Assembly (NCBI GenBank): GCA_963667515.2
Contig: CAXXXY010000006.1
Coordinates: forward strand, 744,001 to 808,000
Origin: VYDC01 sp963667515
Lineage (GTDB): Bacteria; Chloroflexota; Dehalococcoidia; UBA2979
Direction: 5' to 3'
Length of the DNA: 64,000 bases
The notes under the pieces: model-generated
Seen by the model: only the letters and a program-made list of their open reading frames with translations
Databases searched by the model: none
What the model was told of the DNA's origin: nothing
Program-made: the position numbers and the translations under genes
Shown: one piece after another, positions 7,946 through 15,998 of the stretch
How positions within the stretch are numbered: the first letter of the stretch is position 1
Layout of the letters: every line of letters starts with the position of its first letter

Positions 7946-8791
7946 ATGAACCGACTCACCACGGCGCGCCGAGTCCAGATCGTCTCCGCTCTTGTCGAGG
8001 GGAACTCGATCCGCTCTACGTCCCGTATGACCGGGGCGGCGAAGGGGACCGTGCTCAAGCTGCTCGCGGACATTGGGCCGCAGTGCGTCGTGTACCACGA
8101 CGAACACGCCCGCGACCTGTCATCGCTCCGCGTCCAGTGCGATGAGATTTGGTCGTTCGTCCACGCGAAGGCGAAGAACGTTCCAGCGAAGCTCGACGGT
8201 CGCTGGGGTTACGGCGACGTGTGGACGTGGACGGCGCTCGACGCCGATACCAAGTTCATGATCTCGTGGCGCGTCGGGGGGCGTGATACCTCATGGGCCA
8301 CGCTGTTCATGCAGGACGTTGCTTCACGGCTCCAGCATCGCGTACAGCTAACGACGGACGGGCACCGACCATACCTCGCTGCGGTCGAGCATGCGTTTGG
8401 CAGCGAGATCGACTACGCGGTGTTGCGGAAGCTTTACGGCACGTCGGACGAGCCGGACACGCGCTACAGCCCTGCGAAGTGCATCGGGGTCACTGAGCAA
8501 GTGGTCCAGGGTGCGCCGGACGAGGGCCACGTCAGCACGTCATTTGTGGAGCGCAGCAACCTCACGCTGCGGATGTCATCGCGGCGATTCACCCGGCTCA
8601 CAAATGCGTTCTCGAAGAAGATCGAGAACCTTGAGTACGCGGTGGCGCTCCATTTCGTGCACTACAACTTCTGTCGCCCGCACGGCTCGCTGCACGGCTT
8701 GACGCCAGCGCAGCGGCTCGGAGTCGCGGATCACCGTTGGTCGCTTGCGGAGCTTGTCGGACTGCTCGAAAACTCGGAGCGTTCAAACTGA
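7946..8791 (+). CDS. IS1-family-like DDE transposase, single-ORF type
   Basis: 281 residues. An N-terminal HTH (about 5-45) is followed by a DDE domain with D66 (CDEIWSFVHAK), D138 (LTTDGHRPYL) and E202 (TSFVERSNLTLRM), then the conserved HFVHYNFCRPHGSLHGLTPA tail. It resembles the single-frame transposases annotated as IS1 family rather than the frameshifted InsAB'. The ATG at 7946 is preferred: the ATG at 7937 lies within the -10 box. The TGA stop is embedded in the right terminal repeat, as in compact IS elements. It is intact and thus possibly active. Confidence 0.9.
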   Translation: MNRLTTARRVQIVSALVEGNSIRSTSRMTGAAKGTVLKLLADIGPQCVVYHDEHARDLSSLRVQCDEIWSFVHAKAKNVPAKLDGRWGYGDVWTWTALDADTKFMISWRVGGRDTSWATLFMQDVASRLQHRVQLTTDGHRPYLAAVEHAFGSEIDYAVLRKLYGTSDEPDTRYSPAKCIGVTEQVVQGAPDEGHVSTSFVERSNLTLRMSSRRFTRLTNAFSKKIENLEYAVALHFVHYNFCRPHGSLHGLTPAQRLGVADHRWSLAELVGLLENSERSN

Positions 8792-8800
8792 CCCACTACC

Positions 8801-8815
8801 CGAGCGGAACGCTCG
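8801..8815 (-). repeat. distal half of the split BIME hairpin plus target duplication
   Basis: CGAGCGGAACGCTCG. The first 8 bases are the right copy of the target duplication; the whole reads as a perfect stem-loop of the BIME-like family in reverse orientation. Confidence 0.75.
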
Positions 8816-8843
8816 TTGACAGTGGGGGGGGGGTGTCTAGGAT
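8816..8843 (+). promoter_or_regulatory. promoter with a G10 tract in its spacer
   Basis: TTGACA (8816-8821), a 16-nt spacer and TAGGAT (8838-8843). The spacer contains ten consecutive G (8824-8833). It lies 29 nt upstream of the ATG at 8872. Spacer length could change by slippage, which would alter promoter strength. Confidence 0.55.
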
Positions 8844-8871
8844 TGGTGGTCGGCGTGCGCGAGGGGGCTTG

Positions 8872-9417
8872 ATGCAGATCAACTGGGAAGAGGCGGTCAA
8901 CAAGCTCTTCGAGCACCGCATGACCTGCCCGCGCTGCGAGCGCGACTACCAGAAGCTCACCGTCGGCTACTCGCGCAAGCCCTCGCTCAACCGCTTCGCG
9001 CCCCGCCACCGCGACTGCCCGCGCGGCGACGAGTGCGACGCCCGCAAGCTCGTCACGCTGTGCGGCGAGTGCGCGCGGCTCGAGCGCTTCCGCGGCGGCG
9101 AGGTGGACGCCGGCCAGGTCATCGAGAGCTACCTGCTCGACTGCCGGCGCGACCTCGAGGAGTCGCTCGACTACCTCGCCGAGTACTGGCGCGACGACTT
9201 CGAGCTCGCCGAGGACGAGCTCGACCGCACCCTCGATCAGGTCGACGCCGAGGCCTTCCGCGAGGAGGACGAGTGGCGTCGCCGGCACGAGGAGGAGTAC
9301 CTGCGCTACCACCGCGAGTTCCGCGCCCGCTCGCTGCGCATCCCGCAGCCCGGATGGCGCGCCGAGTACGTCGAGGAGATCCGCGCGCTCGGCTACGAGA
9401 CGGCCCTTGGTGACTGA
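8872..9417 (+). CDS. hypothetical zinc-ribbon-like protein
   Basis: 181 residues, family not recognised. The N-terminal half has paired cysteines, CPRC at about 20-23 and further Cys in DCPRGDECD and TLCGECARL, suggesting a zinc ribbon. The C-terminal half is highly acidic and helical (DLEESLDYLAEYWRDDFELA), possibly a coiled coil. It is preceded by the G10-tract promoter and GAGGGGG. Conserved gene-like composition; function unknown. Confidence 0.7.
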   Translation: MQINWEEAVNKLFEHRMTCPRCERDYQKLTVGYSRKPSLNRFAPRHRDCPRGDECDARKLVTLCGECARLERFRGGEVDAGQVIESYLLDCRRDLEESLDYLAEYWRDDFELAEDELDRTLDQVDAEAFREEDEWRRRHEEEYLRYHREFRARSLRIPQPGWRAEYVEEIRALGYETALGD

Positions 9418-9465
9418 GCCCTCGACGAGTGGCGAGCGGCTCGGCACGCGGACGCGGCGCGCCGG

Positions 9466-9714
9466 GTGAGCGGCCGCAGCCAGCTCGCGCTCGCGGTCTC
9501 TTCGGCGCTCGCCGGCTTCGCGTGGGGCATGCTGCGGCACCGCGGCCACGACCGCGCGCGGGCGCTCGCCGTGCTGCAGGCGGCGGAGTGGTTCGTCGCG
9601 GCGGGCGGCGCCGCGTGGCTGATCGAGAACGCGCGCGAGGTGCTCGAGGGCGCGCCCGGCGCCGACGAGCGCATCACCCACGTCCGACAGGTGGCGAGCG
9701 AGCACCACGACTAG
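9466..9714 (+). CDS. small hypothetical membrane-associated protein
   Basis: 82 residues from a GTG start (MSGRSQLALAVSSALAGFAW), with two moderately hydrophobic segments and a charged C-terminus. No family recognised and no clear Shine-Dalgarno. The TAG stop is directly followed by a BIME-like hairpin. Confidence 0.5.
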   Translation: MSGRSQLALAVSSALAGFAWGMLRHRGHDRARALAVLQAAEWFVAAGGAAWLIENAREVLEGAPGADERITHVRQVASEHHD

Positions 9715-9750
9715 CCAGCGTTCCGCTGGACTCGAGGGGCTGCCGCTCCT
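9715..9750 (+). repeat. BIME-like hairpin arm (forward)
   Basis: CCAGCG-TTC-CGCTGG stem-loop, then ACTCGAGGGGCTGCCGCTC. It starts at the base after a TAG stop. Confidence 0.85.
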
Positions 9751-9820
9751 CGTAGAGAGCCGATGGTTTCGAGGCGACGCGAGGGGCGGCGAAGCGGGCG
9801 GACACCGAGGGCCGTCGTAG

Positions 9821-9847
9821 AGGAGCGGCAGCCCCTCGCATGCAACG
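9821..9847 (-). repeat. BIME-like arm (reverse), partial
   Basis: Reverse box AGGAGCGGCAGCCCCTCG followed by CATGCAACG. The hairpin half is degraded and abuts the next forward arm. Confidence 0.65.
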
Positions 9848-9884
9848 CGAGCGTTCCGCTCGACCTGAGGGGCTGCCGCTCCTC
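9848..9884 (+). repeat. BIME-like hairpin arm (forward)
   Basis: CGAGCG-TTC-CGCTCG stem-loop, then ACCTGAGGGGCTGCCGCTC. The stem differs from the arm at 9715 by compensating changes. The rest of the gap to 9993 holds no recognisable gene. Confidence 0.8.
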
Positions 9885-9993
9885 GACGAGAGCCGGCCGG
9901 TTTCGCGGCGGTGCGAGGGGCGGCGAGGCGGGCCCGCGCGGCGAGCGGCGGCCGCCGGGCGCGCGCATCGCCGGGTTGCGGCGAGGGGGTTGG

Positions 9994-10497
9994 ATGGCGC
10001 GGGTGCTGGTGCTCTACGACAGCCGGGGCGGCCTGGTCGAGGAGCTGGCGCAGGCGGTGGCGAAGGGCGTGCGCGCCTCGGCGGGCGCCGAGCTGATGCT
10101 GCGCCGCGTCGACGAGGCGGCGCCCACCGAACTGCTGCTCTGCGACGCGCTGATCGTCGGCTCGCCCAACTGGTCGGGCATCACCGGCAAGCTCAAGCTC
10201 TGGTTCGACGAGTCCGGCGACCTCTGGGAGAGCGGCGACCTGGCGGGCAAGCCCTCGGGCGCCTTCACGGCCGGCTGGTCGCGCTCCGGCGGCACCGAGG
10301 CGACGCTGCTGCAGATCGTGCATCTGCTGATGGCGCACGGGATGCTGATCGTGGGCCTGCCGTGGACGGATGACATGCGCATCGCCGGATCCTACTACGG
10401 CGCCACGGCCCACGGCCACGTCACCGCCGAGGACCTGGCGCAGGCGCGTGTGCTGGGGCGGCGGGTCGCCGATGTCGCCGCGCGGCTCGCGCGCTGA
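9994..10497 (+). CDS. flavodoxin-like NAD(P)H:quinone/FMN reductase, WrbA-like
   Basis: 167 residues with the flavodoxin fold. The FMN phosphate loop is VLYDSRGGLVEEL at the N-terminus. The WrbA-like SPNWSGITGKLKLWFDE segment (about 51-67) and GSYYGATAHGHV near the C-terminus follow. ATG 9994 is preceded by GAGGGGG. It probably binds FMN and reduces quinones or acts as an electron carrier in the cytosol. Shorter than WrbA itself (about 200). Confidence 0.82.
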   Translation: MARVLVLYDSRGGLVEELAQAVAKGVRASAGAELMLRRVDEAAPTELLLCDALIVGSPNWSGITGKLKLWFDESGDLWESGDLAGKPSGAFTAGWSRSGGTEATLLQIVHLLMAHGMLIVGLPWTDDMRIAGSYYGATAHGHVTAEDLAQARVLGRRVADVAARLAR

Positions 10498-10571
10498 GAC
10501 CCGTGCGCGAGGCGACCGGCGCCGCCCCGCCTCGGCTCGGGGCCGCGCTCGCCGCCGCGCCGCGCCGCTGC

Positions 10572-10577
10572 TACGGT
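10572..10577 (+). promoter_or_regulatory. -10 box for a possible leaderless mRNA
   Basis: TGC-TACGGT (extended -10) ends 7 nt before the GTG at 10585. There is no Shine-Dalgarno sequence upstream of that GTG. Confidence 0.4.
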
Positions 10578-10584
10578 TCCGGCC

Positions 10585-11700
10585 GTGAACGATGTGCGAG
10601 CGCCGGGCGGCGAAGAGGTCGCGGACGAGCCGGACGGCGCGCCGGCGAGCCCCCCCGAGCCCGCCGCGCCCCTCGCGGCCGCGCTCGGTGCCGACGTGGG
10701 CACCGCGCCCGACGCCGAGACGGACGCCGCGCCCGACGACCGCGTCGACATCGATCGCGACGCCCTCGACGCTCTCGACCCGGCCCGCGCGCGCGACGCC
10801 CCATCGGAGGCGCCCGCCGAGCCGGGCGCCGAGGCGCGAGCCGCGGCGGTGTCGCGCGCGGGCCGGCTGCTCGCGACGGAGCCGTGGGCGAGCGCCACCG
10901 AGCGCGTCACGCTCTGGCTGGTGAGCCCGCCTCGCGAGCTCGACGCCGCGCCGGACTCGCCCGTCGAGGCGTGGCTCGCGATCGATCGGGAGGCGGCGCA
11001 GACGCTGGGCGACGCGGCGCGGACGCAGATCGAGGGCGGCGCGGCATCGCAGGCGCTTCCCGCGGCGGGCGCGGGCGCGGCCGGCCAGCCGCCCGGGAGC
11101 GCCGCGCTCTTCACCGTCGAGGCGCTCGAGGCGCTGCTCGCCGGCGAGGGCAGGCGCGCGCTGGAGGCGCGCTGGAGCCTCCACCACGCGCAGCCGCTCG
11201 CCGACCGGCTCGGCCGCCACGAGCGGCTCGTCGCGCGGGCGTCGCAGCTCAGCGAGGGCGCGCTGGAGCGCGCGCTGCGGGGCGCCTTCCTCGCGGCCGC
11301 GGGCGCGCTGCCGGCGCTCGGCCGCCTCGGCGATCCGGCGGACGACGCCGAGGGACACGACGCGCACGGCGGCCGCGCGCGGCGACGCGACGCGCTGCCC
11401 GCGGCCGGCGAGGCAGTGGCGGGGCTCACGCGGATCGCCTGCCTGCTGGACGAGGGCTGCCACCCACCGCTCGCATGGCTGCTCCCCGCGGCGCACGACA
11501 CGCGGCTCGGGCGCCGGCTCGCGAGCTGGCTCGACGACCTCGCGCGCTCGCTCGCGGGCGAGGCGGCGGCGGCGCGCCGCGTGATCGCCGGGCGCGACGC
11601 GGTGCTGGAGCAGACGCGCGTGCTCGTGGCGCACCGCGTCGGCGAGCGGCCGTGGCTGCGGGACCCCGCGAGCTTCGCGCTGCGTCCACCGCGCTCCTAG
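10585..11700 (+). CDS. hypothetical protein, Ala-rich
   Basis: 371 residues from a GTG start. The first about 85 residues are low-complexity Ala/Pro/Asp. The rest is a helical domain with TLWLVSPPRELD, a HHAQPLADRLGRHERL stretch and PAAHDTRLGRRLASWLDDLA. It may be a distant nucleotidyltransferase-like or substrate-binding helical protein, but I do not recognise it. It ends at the 14-bp tandem repeat shared with the next gene's start. Confidence 0.6.
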   Translation: MNDVRAPGGEEVADEPDGAPASPPEPAAPLAAALGADVGTAPDAETDAAPDDRVDIDRDALDALDPARARDAPSEAPAEPGAEARAAAVSRAGRLLATEPWASATERVTLWLVSPPRELDAAPDSPVEAWLAIDREAAQTLGDAARTQIEGGAASQALPAAGAGAAGQPPGSAALFTVEALEALLAGEGRRALEARWSLHHAQPLADRLGRHERLVARASQLSEGALERALRGAFLAAAGALPALGRLGDPADDAEGHDAHGGRARRRDALPAAGEAVAGLTRIACLLDEGCHPPLAWLLPAAHDTRLGRRLASWLDDLARSLAGEAAAARRVIAGRDAVLEQTRVLVAHRVGERPWLRDPASFALRPPRS

Positions 11701-11734
11701 CAGTGGGCTCCTAGCGGTGGGCTCCTAGCAGTGG
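11693..11734 (+). repeat. 14-bp tandem repeat x3 at a stop/start junction
   Basis: Three copies of GCTCCTAGCAGTGG (the middle one has G for A). Each carries a TAG and a GTG. The first supplies the stop of the upstream gene (11698-11700) and the last the GTG start of the downstream gene (11731). Confidence 0.85.
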
Positions 11735-13056
11735 GCCGCGCCGCGGCGTCCGGGCCGCTCGATCCCGCGCGCATCGCATGGCTCCGCACCCCGCCCGGCG
11801 ACTCCGCGACCGGCGAGGCGCTCCACGCGCTGGACGCGGGGCTCGCGCCGCACGCGATCCAGGAGCGGCTGCGGCGGGCGCTCCCGGCGGGGCGCGCCAC
11901 GGCGGCGCTGGCGCTCGCCTCGGCGCGACGCGCCGCGCGCGAGCGTGGCCTCGACGGCTGGCAGCGGCTGTTCGCCGACCGCGGCGCCGTCGAGCAGGCG
12001 GCACACCCGCTGCTCGCGCGGCACACTGCCGAGCGCTTCGCGGGGCGAGGCCTCGTCGCCGACCTCGGCTGCGGCGCCGGCCTCGACGCGCTGGCGCTCG
12101 CCGAGCGCGCTCGCCGAGTGCTCGCCGTCGATCGCGACGTGGCGCGCCTGGCGATGCTCCGCGCCAACGCGGCGGCGGCGGGCGCCTCGGCGCGCGTCTG
12201 GCCGCTCGCTGCCGACCTCGATCGCTGGTCGCCGCCCTCCGACGTCGACGCCGCGTGGTGCGATCCCGCGCGCCGCGACGCCGCGGGCCGCCGCCTCGAC
12301 CCGGCGTGCTGGTCGCCGCCCCTCGCGCGCGCGCTGGCGCTGGTCGCGGGGATGCCCGCCGCCGGCGTGAAGCTCGCGCCCGGCATCGACCCGGCGGCGC
12401 TGCCGCCCGGCGAGCTGGAGTTCGTCTCGCTCGCCGGCCGCATGCGCGCGGCCGTGCTCTGGCTCGGCGAGCTGGCGGGGCCGCCGCGGCGCGCGACGGT
12501 GCTGGCGGAGGACGGCGCCGAGGCCAGCGCCGCCGAAGGAGCGCAGACGCTCGCGGGCGAGCCCGCGCCGGCCGGCCCGCCCGCGCCCGAGCCCGCGCGC
12601 TACCTCTACGACCCCGACCCCAGCGTGGGCCGCGCCGGCCTCGTGGGGGCGCTGGCGGAACGGCTCGGCGCGCGAACGCTGGCGCCGCGCATCGCCTACC
12701 TCACCGCCGACGCGCGCGTGGCGACCCCCTTCGCGCGGCGCTTCCGCGTCCACGGCTGGCTGCCGTTCTCGGAGCGGCGGCTGCTCGCGCGGCTCGGCGA
12801 GCTGAGCCGGGAGCTGGGAGCGGGGCGCGTCGAGGTGATGCGCCGCGGATCGCCCGTCGACCCGAACGCGCTCGAGCGGCGGCTGGGCGCAGCGCTGCGC
12901 GCGAGCGGCGCCCCCGTGGGCGAGCGCGTGCTGACGGTGGCGCTCACGCGCGTCGGCGGCCGGCCGGCGGCGATCCTCTGCGAGCGCCAGCGTTCCGCTG
13001 GACTCGAGGGGCTGCCGCTCCCCCGCAAGAATGTCAGCGCTCGGCTCCACCCCTAG
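11731..13056 (+). CDS. SAM-dependent methyltransferase with THUMP-like domain
   Basis: 441 residues. A class I methyltransferase core shows motif I VADLGCGAGLDALALA, motif II LAVDRD and a motif IV-like AWCDPARRD. The C-terminal half resembles the THUMP-like domain found fused to such enzymes, so a tRNA or rRNA target is likely; the exact substrate is unknown. The C-terminus (from ERQRSAGLEGLPL) is encoded by a BIME-like arm at 12987 read through in frame, so it is not native sequence. Confidence 0.8.
   Translation: MGRAAASGPLDPARIAWLRTPPGDSATGEALHALDAGLAPHAIQERLRRALPAGRATAALALASARRAARERGLDGWQRLFADRGAVEQAAHPLLARHTAERFAGRGLVADLGCGAGLDALALAERARRVLAVDRDVARLAMLRANAAAAGASARVWPLAADLDRWSPPSDVDAAWCDPARRDAAGRRLDPACWSPPLARALALVAGMPAAGVKLAPGIDPAALPPGELEFVSLAGRMRAAVLWLGELAGPPRRATVLAEDGAEASAAEGAQTLAGEPAPAGPPAPEPARYLYDPDPSVGRAGLVGALAERLGARTLAPRIAYLTADARVATPFARRFRVHGWLPFSERRLLARLGELSRELGAGRVEVMRRGSPVDPNALERRLGAALRASGAPVGERVLTVALTRVGGRPAAILCERQRSAGLEGLPLPRKNVSARLHP
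12987..13020 (+). repeat. BIME-like hairpin arm inside a coding region
   Basis: CCAGCG-TTC-CGCTGG followed by ACTCGAGGGGCTGCCGCTC. It lies in the last codons of the methyltransferase. The CTCGAG form has no stop, so translation continues to 13056. Confidence 0.85.
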
Positions 13057-13104
13057 GGGCGGCCCCTCCGCGACGACGGGGGCCAGCGTCGTGGAGGGCC
13101 GGCC

Positions 13105-14430
13105 TCAGCCCTCGGAGGCAGCGCCGACGACGACGGGCTCTCCGGCGAACGGCTCCTCCGCGGGCGCCGCTGCCTCGACGCCGCCGAAGAGCTCGTAGGA
13201 GAGGCGCTCGCGCAGGGCGTCGATGCCCCAGCCGCGCGTCGCCGAGGTCAGCACCGCGCCGATCGGCGGCGCCACGGCGCTGCCGCCGTCGGCGGCGTCG
13301 TCGGCGTCGGCAGGGCGCGCCGCGGGGTTGGCGACCGACAGCGCCGCCAGCTCCGCCGCCGAGGCGACGGGCGGGCCGGGCGCGCCCTCCTCGTCGGGCG
13401 GCGGGCGCAGGCCGTCCGCCTTGTTGAGCGCGACGAGCCGCGGCAGCGCGCCGAGGCCCAGCTCGGCGAGGATCTGCTCGACGGTGCGCGCCTGCGCCTC
13501 GGCGGTGGGCGAGGTGACGTCCAGCACGTGCAGCAGCAGGTCGGCCGACTCCAGCTCCTCCAGCGTGGCGCGGAACGCCGAGATCAGCTGCGCGGGGAGC
13601 TTCTGCATGAAGCCCACCGTGTCGGTGAGCAGGAAGGCGAGGCCGGGCGGGATGCCGGGGCCGGCGGCCCCCACGCGGCGCGTGGTCGGGTCGAGCGTGG
13701 CGAAGGGCTGGTCGGCGACGAGCACCTCGGCGCCGGCCAGCGCGCGCAGCAGCGACGACTTGCCCGCGTTGGCGTAGCCGACGAGCGCGACGACGGGGAT
13801 GCCCTGCCGCGCGCGGCGGCGGCGGTGCAGCGCGCGCTGCCGGCGCACAGACTCGAGACGGCGCTGCAGTCGAGCGATGCGCCCGCCGATCAGCCGGCGG
13901 TCCGTCTCCAGCTGCGTCTCGCCGGGGCCGCGCGCGCCGATCGCGCCCTCGAGGCGCTCCAGGTGCTCCCACTGGCCTCGCAGCCGCGGGAGCAGATAGC
14001 GATGCTGCGCCAGCTCCACCTGCAGCGCCGCCTCGTGGCTGCGCGCGCGCGAGGCGAAGATGTCGAGGATCAGCGCGCTGCGGTCCAGAACCTTGACGTC
14101 GAGCTCGCGCTCGAGCCGCAGCTGCTGCGCGGGCGAGAGCGGGTCGTCGACGAGGACGAGCGTGTAGTCGAGCTCCTCGCGGGCGGCACGCACCTCGGTG
14201 AGCTTGCCACCGCCGAGGTAGCTCGCCGGGTCGGGATGCTCGCGGTGCTGCAGCGTGCGCCCGACGACGACAGCGCCGGCCGCCTCGGCGAGCGCCGCCA
14301 GCTCGTCGAGCGACTCCTCGGCAGGCATCGCGCCGGCGGCCCCGCGCCCGCGCCGCGCGTCGACCGCGACGAGGTAGGCGCGCTCCTGCTTCGCGGCGGT
14401 CGCCCGTGTCCGCGGCGGGCCGTGGGCCAC
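13105..14430 (-). CDS. hflX: ribosome-associated GTPase HflX
   Basis: 441 residues using the GTG at 14430; a much longer open frame upstream has shadow composition. It has the HflX N-terminal domain (SYLGGGKLTEV), a helical hairpin (GPGETQLETDRRLI) and a G domain with GYANAGKSSLL, DPTTRR, DTVGFMQKLP and NKAD. HflX splits stalled ribosomes after stress. Acidic or Gly/Pro loops in the G domain make it slightly long. It is near miaA, a common pairing. A TATAGT box lies about 110 nt upstream. Confidence 0.93.
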   Translation of the reverse strand: MAHGPPRTRATAAKQERAYLVAVDARRGRGAAGAMPAEESLDELAALAEAAGAVVVGRTLQHREHPDPASYLGGGKLTEVRAAREELDYTLVLVDDPLSPAQQLRLERELDVKVLDRSALILDIFASRARSHEAALQVELAQHRYLLPRLRGQWEHLERLEGAIGARGPGETQLETDRRLIGGRIARLQRRLESVRRQRALHRRRRARQGIPVVALVGYANAGKSSLLRALAGAEVLVADQPFATLDPTTRRVGAAGPGIPPGLAFLLTDTVGFMQKLPAQLISAFRATLEELESADLLLHVLDVTSPTAEAQARTVEQILAELGLGALPRLVALNKADGLRPPPDEEGAPGPPVASAAELAALSVANPAARPADADDAADGGSAVAPPIGAVLTSATRGWGIDALRERLSYELFGGVEAAAPAEEPFAGEPVVVGAASEG

Positions 14431-14765
14431 GCCCTTGGAGGCGGGCGCCGGCCTTCGTGCCGGAAGGCTGCGCGGTCGTTTCCTCGGTGGTATCTCGGCT
14501 CGCCTCCCACGCCCGCCGCCAGCGCGCGCACTGCCCCCACTATACGACGAGCGTCCCGCTCGCCAGCGTTCCGCTGGACTCGAGGGGCTGCCGCGCCCGC
14601 GAGAGGGCGAACGATCGTCAGCGGGGACTGGGCTGTTGGCTGCGACAGGGAGACACCAGCGGCACGAGCACCGGACGCAGACATCCTCGTGGGTGCCCCG
14701 GAGCCCTCCGGGCAGCCACTCGTCCCGCGCCAGTAGCGAGCGCAGCTCAGGGCCGGCGGCAGCCC
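14431..14765. other. intergenic region with promoter and BIME-like pair
   Basis: 335 bp between hflX and dapL. It holds a minus-strand TATAGT -10 candidate (14539-14544), a small stem-loop CGAGCG-TCC-CGCTCG (14548-14562) and the two inverted BIME arms listed separately. No gene is seen between the arms. Confidence 0.6.
14563..14594 (+). repeat. BIME-like hairpin arm (forward)
   Basis: CCAGCG-TTC-CGCTGG plus ACTCGAGGGGCTGCCGC, directly after a second stem-loop (14548-14562). Inverted partner at 14755. Confidence 0.85.
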
Positions 14766-14788
14766 CTACGGCACAGCGGAACGCTGCG
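14755..14788 (-). repeat. BIME-like hairpin arm (reverse) forming the dapL 3' end
   Basis: Reverse arm: GCGGCAGCCCCTACGGCACAG, then the stem-loop half CGGAACGCTG. Read on the minus strand it encodes the end of DapL, QRSAVP-stop. Confidence 0.85.
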
Positions 14789-15965
14789 CGAAGCGCTCCA
14801 GACGCGCGAGGCCCTCCTCGACGCGGTCGTCGGGGAGCGTCAGCGAGAGACGGATATAGCCCTCGCCCGCCTCGCCGTAGCTCATGCCCGGCGTCACCAC
14901 CACGCCCGTCGCGTCCAGCAGCCGCTCGGCGTAGGCGGCCGAGGAGCGCTCGCCCTCGGGGAGGCGCGCCCACACGTAGAGCGAGGCGCGGGGCGGATCG
15001 ACGCGCAGGCCGAGGGCGCGCAGCACCTCGACGGCGCGGTCGCGGCGGCGTGCGTATATCTCGTTATGTCGCTCGACCTCCCCCAGCGGACCGTCGAGGG
15101 CGGCGATCGCCATCTGCTGGATCGCCTGCGGGATGCCCGAGTCGAGGTTCGACTTCACGCGTGTCAGCGCGTCCACCAGCGTGTGGTTGCCCACCGCCAT
15201 CGCCACCCGCCAGCCCGTCATGTTGAACGACTTCGAGAGCGAGTTGAACTCGATCGCCACCTCGCGCGCGCCCTCGACCTCGAGGATCGAGGGCGCGACG
15301 TAGCCGTCGAAGGTCACGTCGGCGTAGGCGAGATCGTGCGCGAGCCAGACATCGTGCGTGCGCGCCCACTCGATGGCGCGCGCGAAGAACGCCTCGTCGC
15401 AGGTGGCGCCCGTGGGGTTGTTGGGGTAGTTCAGCCACAGCAGCCGCGCGCGGCCGGCGACGTCGGCCGGCACCTCGTCCAGGCGCGGCAGCCAGCCGTC
15501 CTCCTCGCGCAGCGGGAGGCGCACCAGCTCGGCGCCCGCGAACATCGCGCCCACCTCGTAGACCGGGTAGCCGGGGTCGGTCACCAGCACCACGTCGCCG
15601 GGGTCGACGACGCACAGCGGCAGGTGGCCGATGCCCTCCTTCGAGCCGATCAGCGAGACCACCTCGCGCGCCGGGTCGAGCTCGACGCCGTGGCGGCGGC
15701 GGTACCAGCCCGCCATCGACGCCCGCAGCTCGGGCAGCCCCTCCGTCTCCGGGTAGCGGTGGTTCGCCGGGTCGTCCGCGGCGCGCTTCAGCGCGTCGAG
15801 GATGTGCGCAGGCGTCGGCAGGTCGGGGTCGCCGATGCCGAACGAGATCACGTCGACGCCCTGCGCGCGCTTCTCCGCGATCAGCTGCGAGATGCGCGCG
15901 AAGAGGTACGGCGGGAGCCGATCGACGCGGTCCGAGAGCTTCACGCGACCCCCGTCATCCGGCAC
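14766..15965 (-). CDS. dapL: LL-diaminopimelate aminotransferase
   Basis: A 399-residue class I/II PLP aminotransferase. It has FGIGDPDLPTP at the N-terminus, NYPNNPTGA in the middle and the Schiff-base lysine in SLSKSFNMTGWR. It resembles the AspC-like LL-DAP aminotransferases that convert tetrahydrodipicolinate directly to LL-DAP. The neighbouring dapF supports this. GTG 15965 is used; GTG 15944 with GGGGG upstream is an alternative. Its last residues (QRSAVP) come from a BIME arm. Confidence 0.88.
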   Translation of the reverse strand: MPDDGGRVKLSDRVDRLPPYLFARISQLIAEKRAQGVDVISFGIGDPDLPTPAHILDALKRAADDPANHRYPETEGLPELRASMAGWYRRRHGVELDPAREVVSLIGSKEGIGHLPLCVVDPGDVVLVTDPGYPVYEVGAMFAGAELVRLPLREEDGWLPRLDEVPADVAGRARLLWLNYPNNPTGATCDEAFFARAIEWARTHDVWLAHDLAYADVTFDGYVAPSILEVEGAREVAIEFNSLSKSFNMTGWRVAMAVGNHTLVDALTRVKSNLDSGIPQAIQQMAIAALDGPLGEVERHNEIYARRRDRAVEVLRALGLRVDPPRASLYVWARLPEGERSSAAYAERLLDATGVVVTPGMSYGEAGEGYIRLSLTLPDDRVEEGLARLERFAQRSAVP

Positions 15966-15998
15966 TCGCTATTTGGCACTCGTCGTGTGGCGCTCGTC
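15957..15998 (-). repeat. degenerate 14-bp tandem repeat x3 at the dapF stop / dapL start
   Basis: On the minus strand: GACGAGCGCCACAC, GACGAGTGCCAAAT and AGCGAGTGCCGGAT. The array begins within the dapF TGA and ends in the dapL GTG start. It parallels the array at 11693. Confidence 0.65.

Larger units (their letters stand above)
5762..8800 (+). mobile_element. IS1-family-like mobile element with passenger genes
   Basis: A 3,039-bp element bounded by 17-bp terminal inverted repeats with one mismatch: GGTAGTGGGTCCGTTTG at the left, and the reverse complement of CAAACTGACCCACTACC at the right. The 8-bp direct repeat CGAGCGGA flanks it (5754-5761 and 8801-8808), within the size range of IS1-type duplications. 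It carries a gene remnant, a small KGG-like protein, a hypothetical protein, an Xre-ImmA/IrrE protein and an IS1-type transposase whose TGA lies inside the right repeat. It is visibly less GC-rich than its surroundings. Insertion split a BIME hairpin. Confidence 0.85.

Noticed and set aside
9715..9884. CRISPR-like array
   Set aside because: Repeats are in mixed orientation, with unequal spacers and hairpin arms dispersed over the chromosome. No cas genes.
14431..14973. Longer HflX starting at 14973
   Set aside because: The extension crosses BIME hairpins and the end of dapL and has no family similarity.
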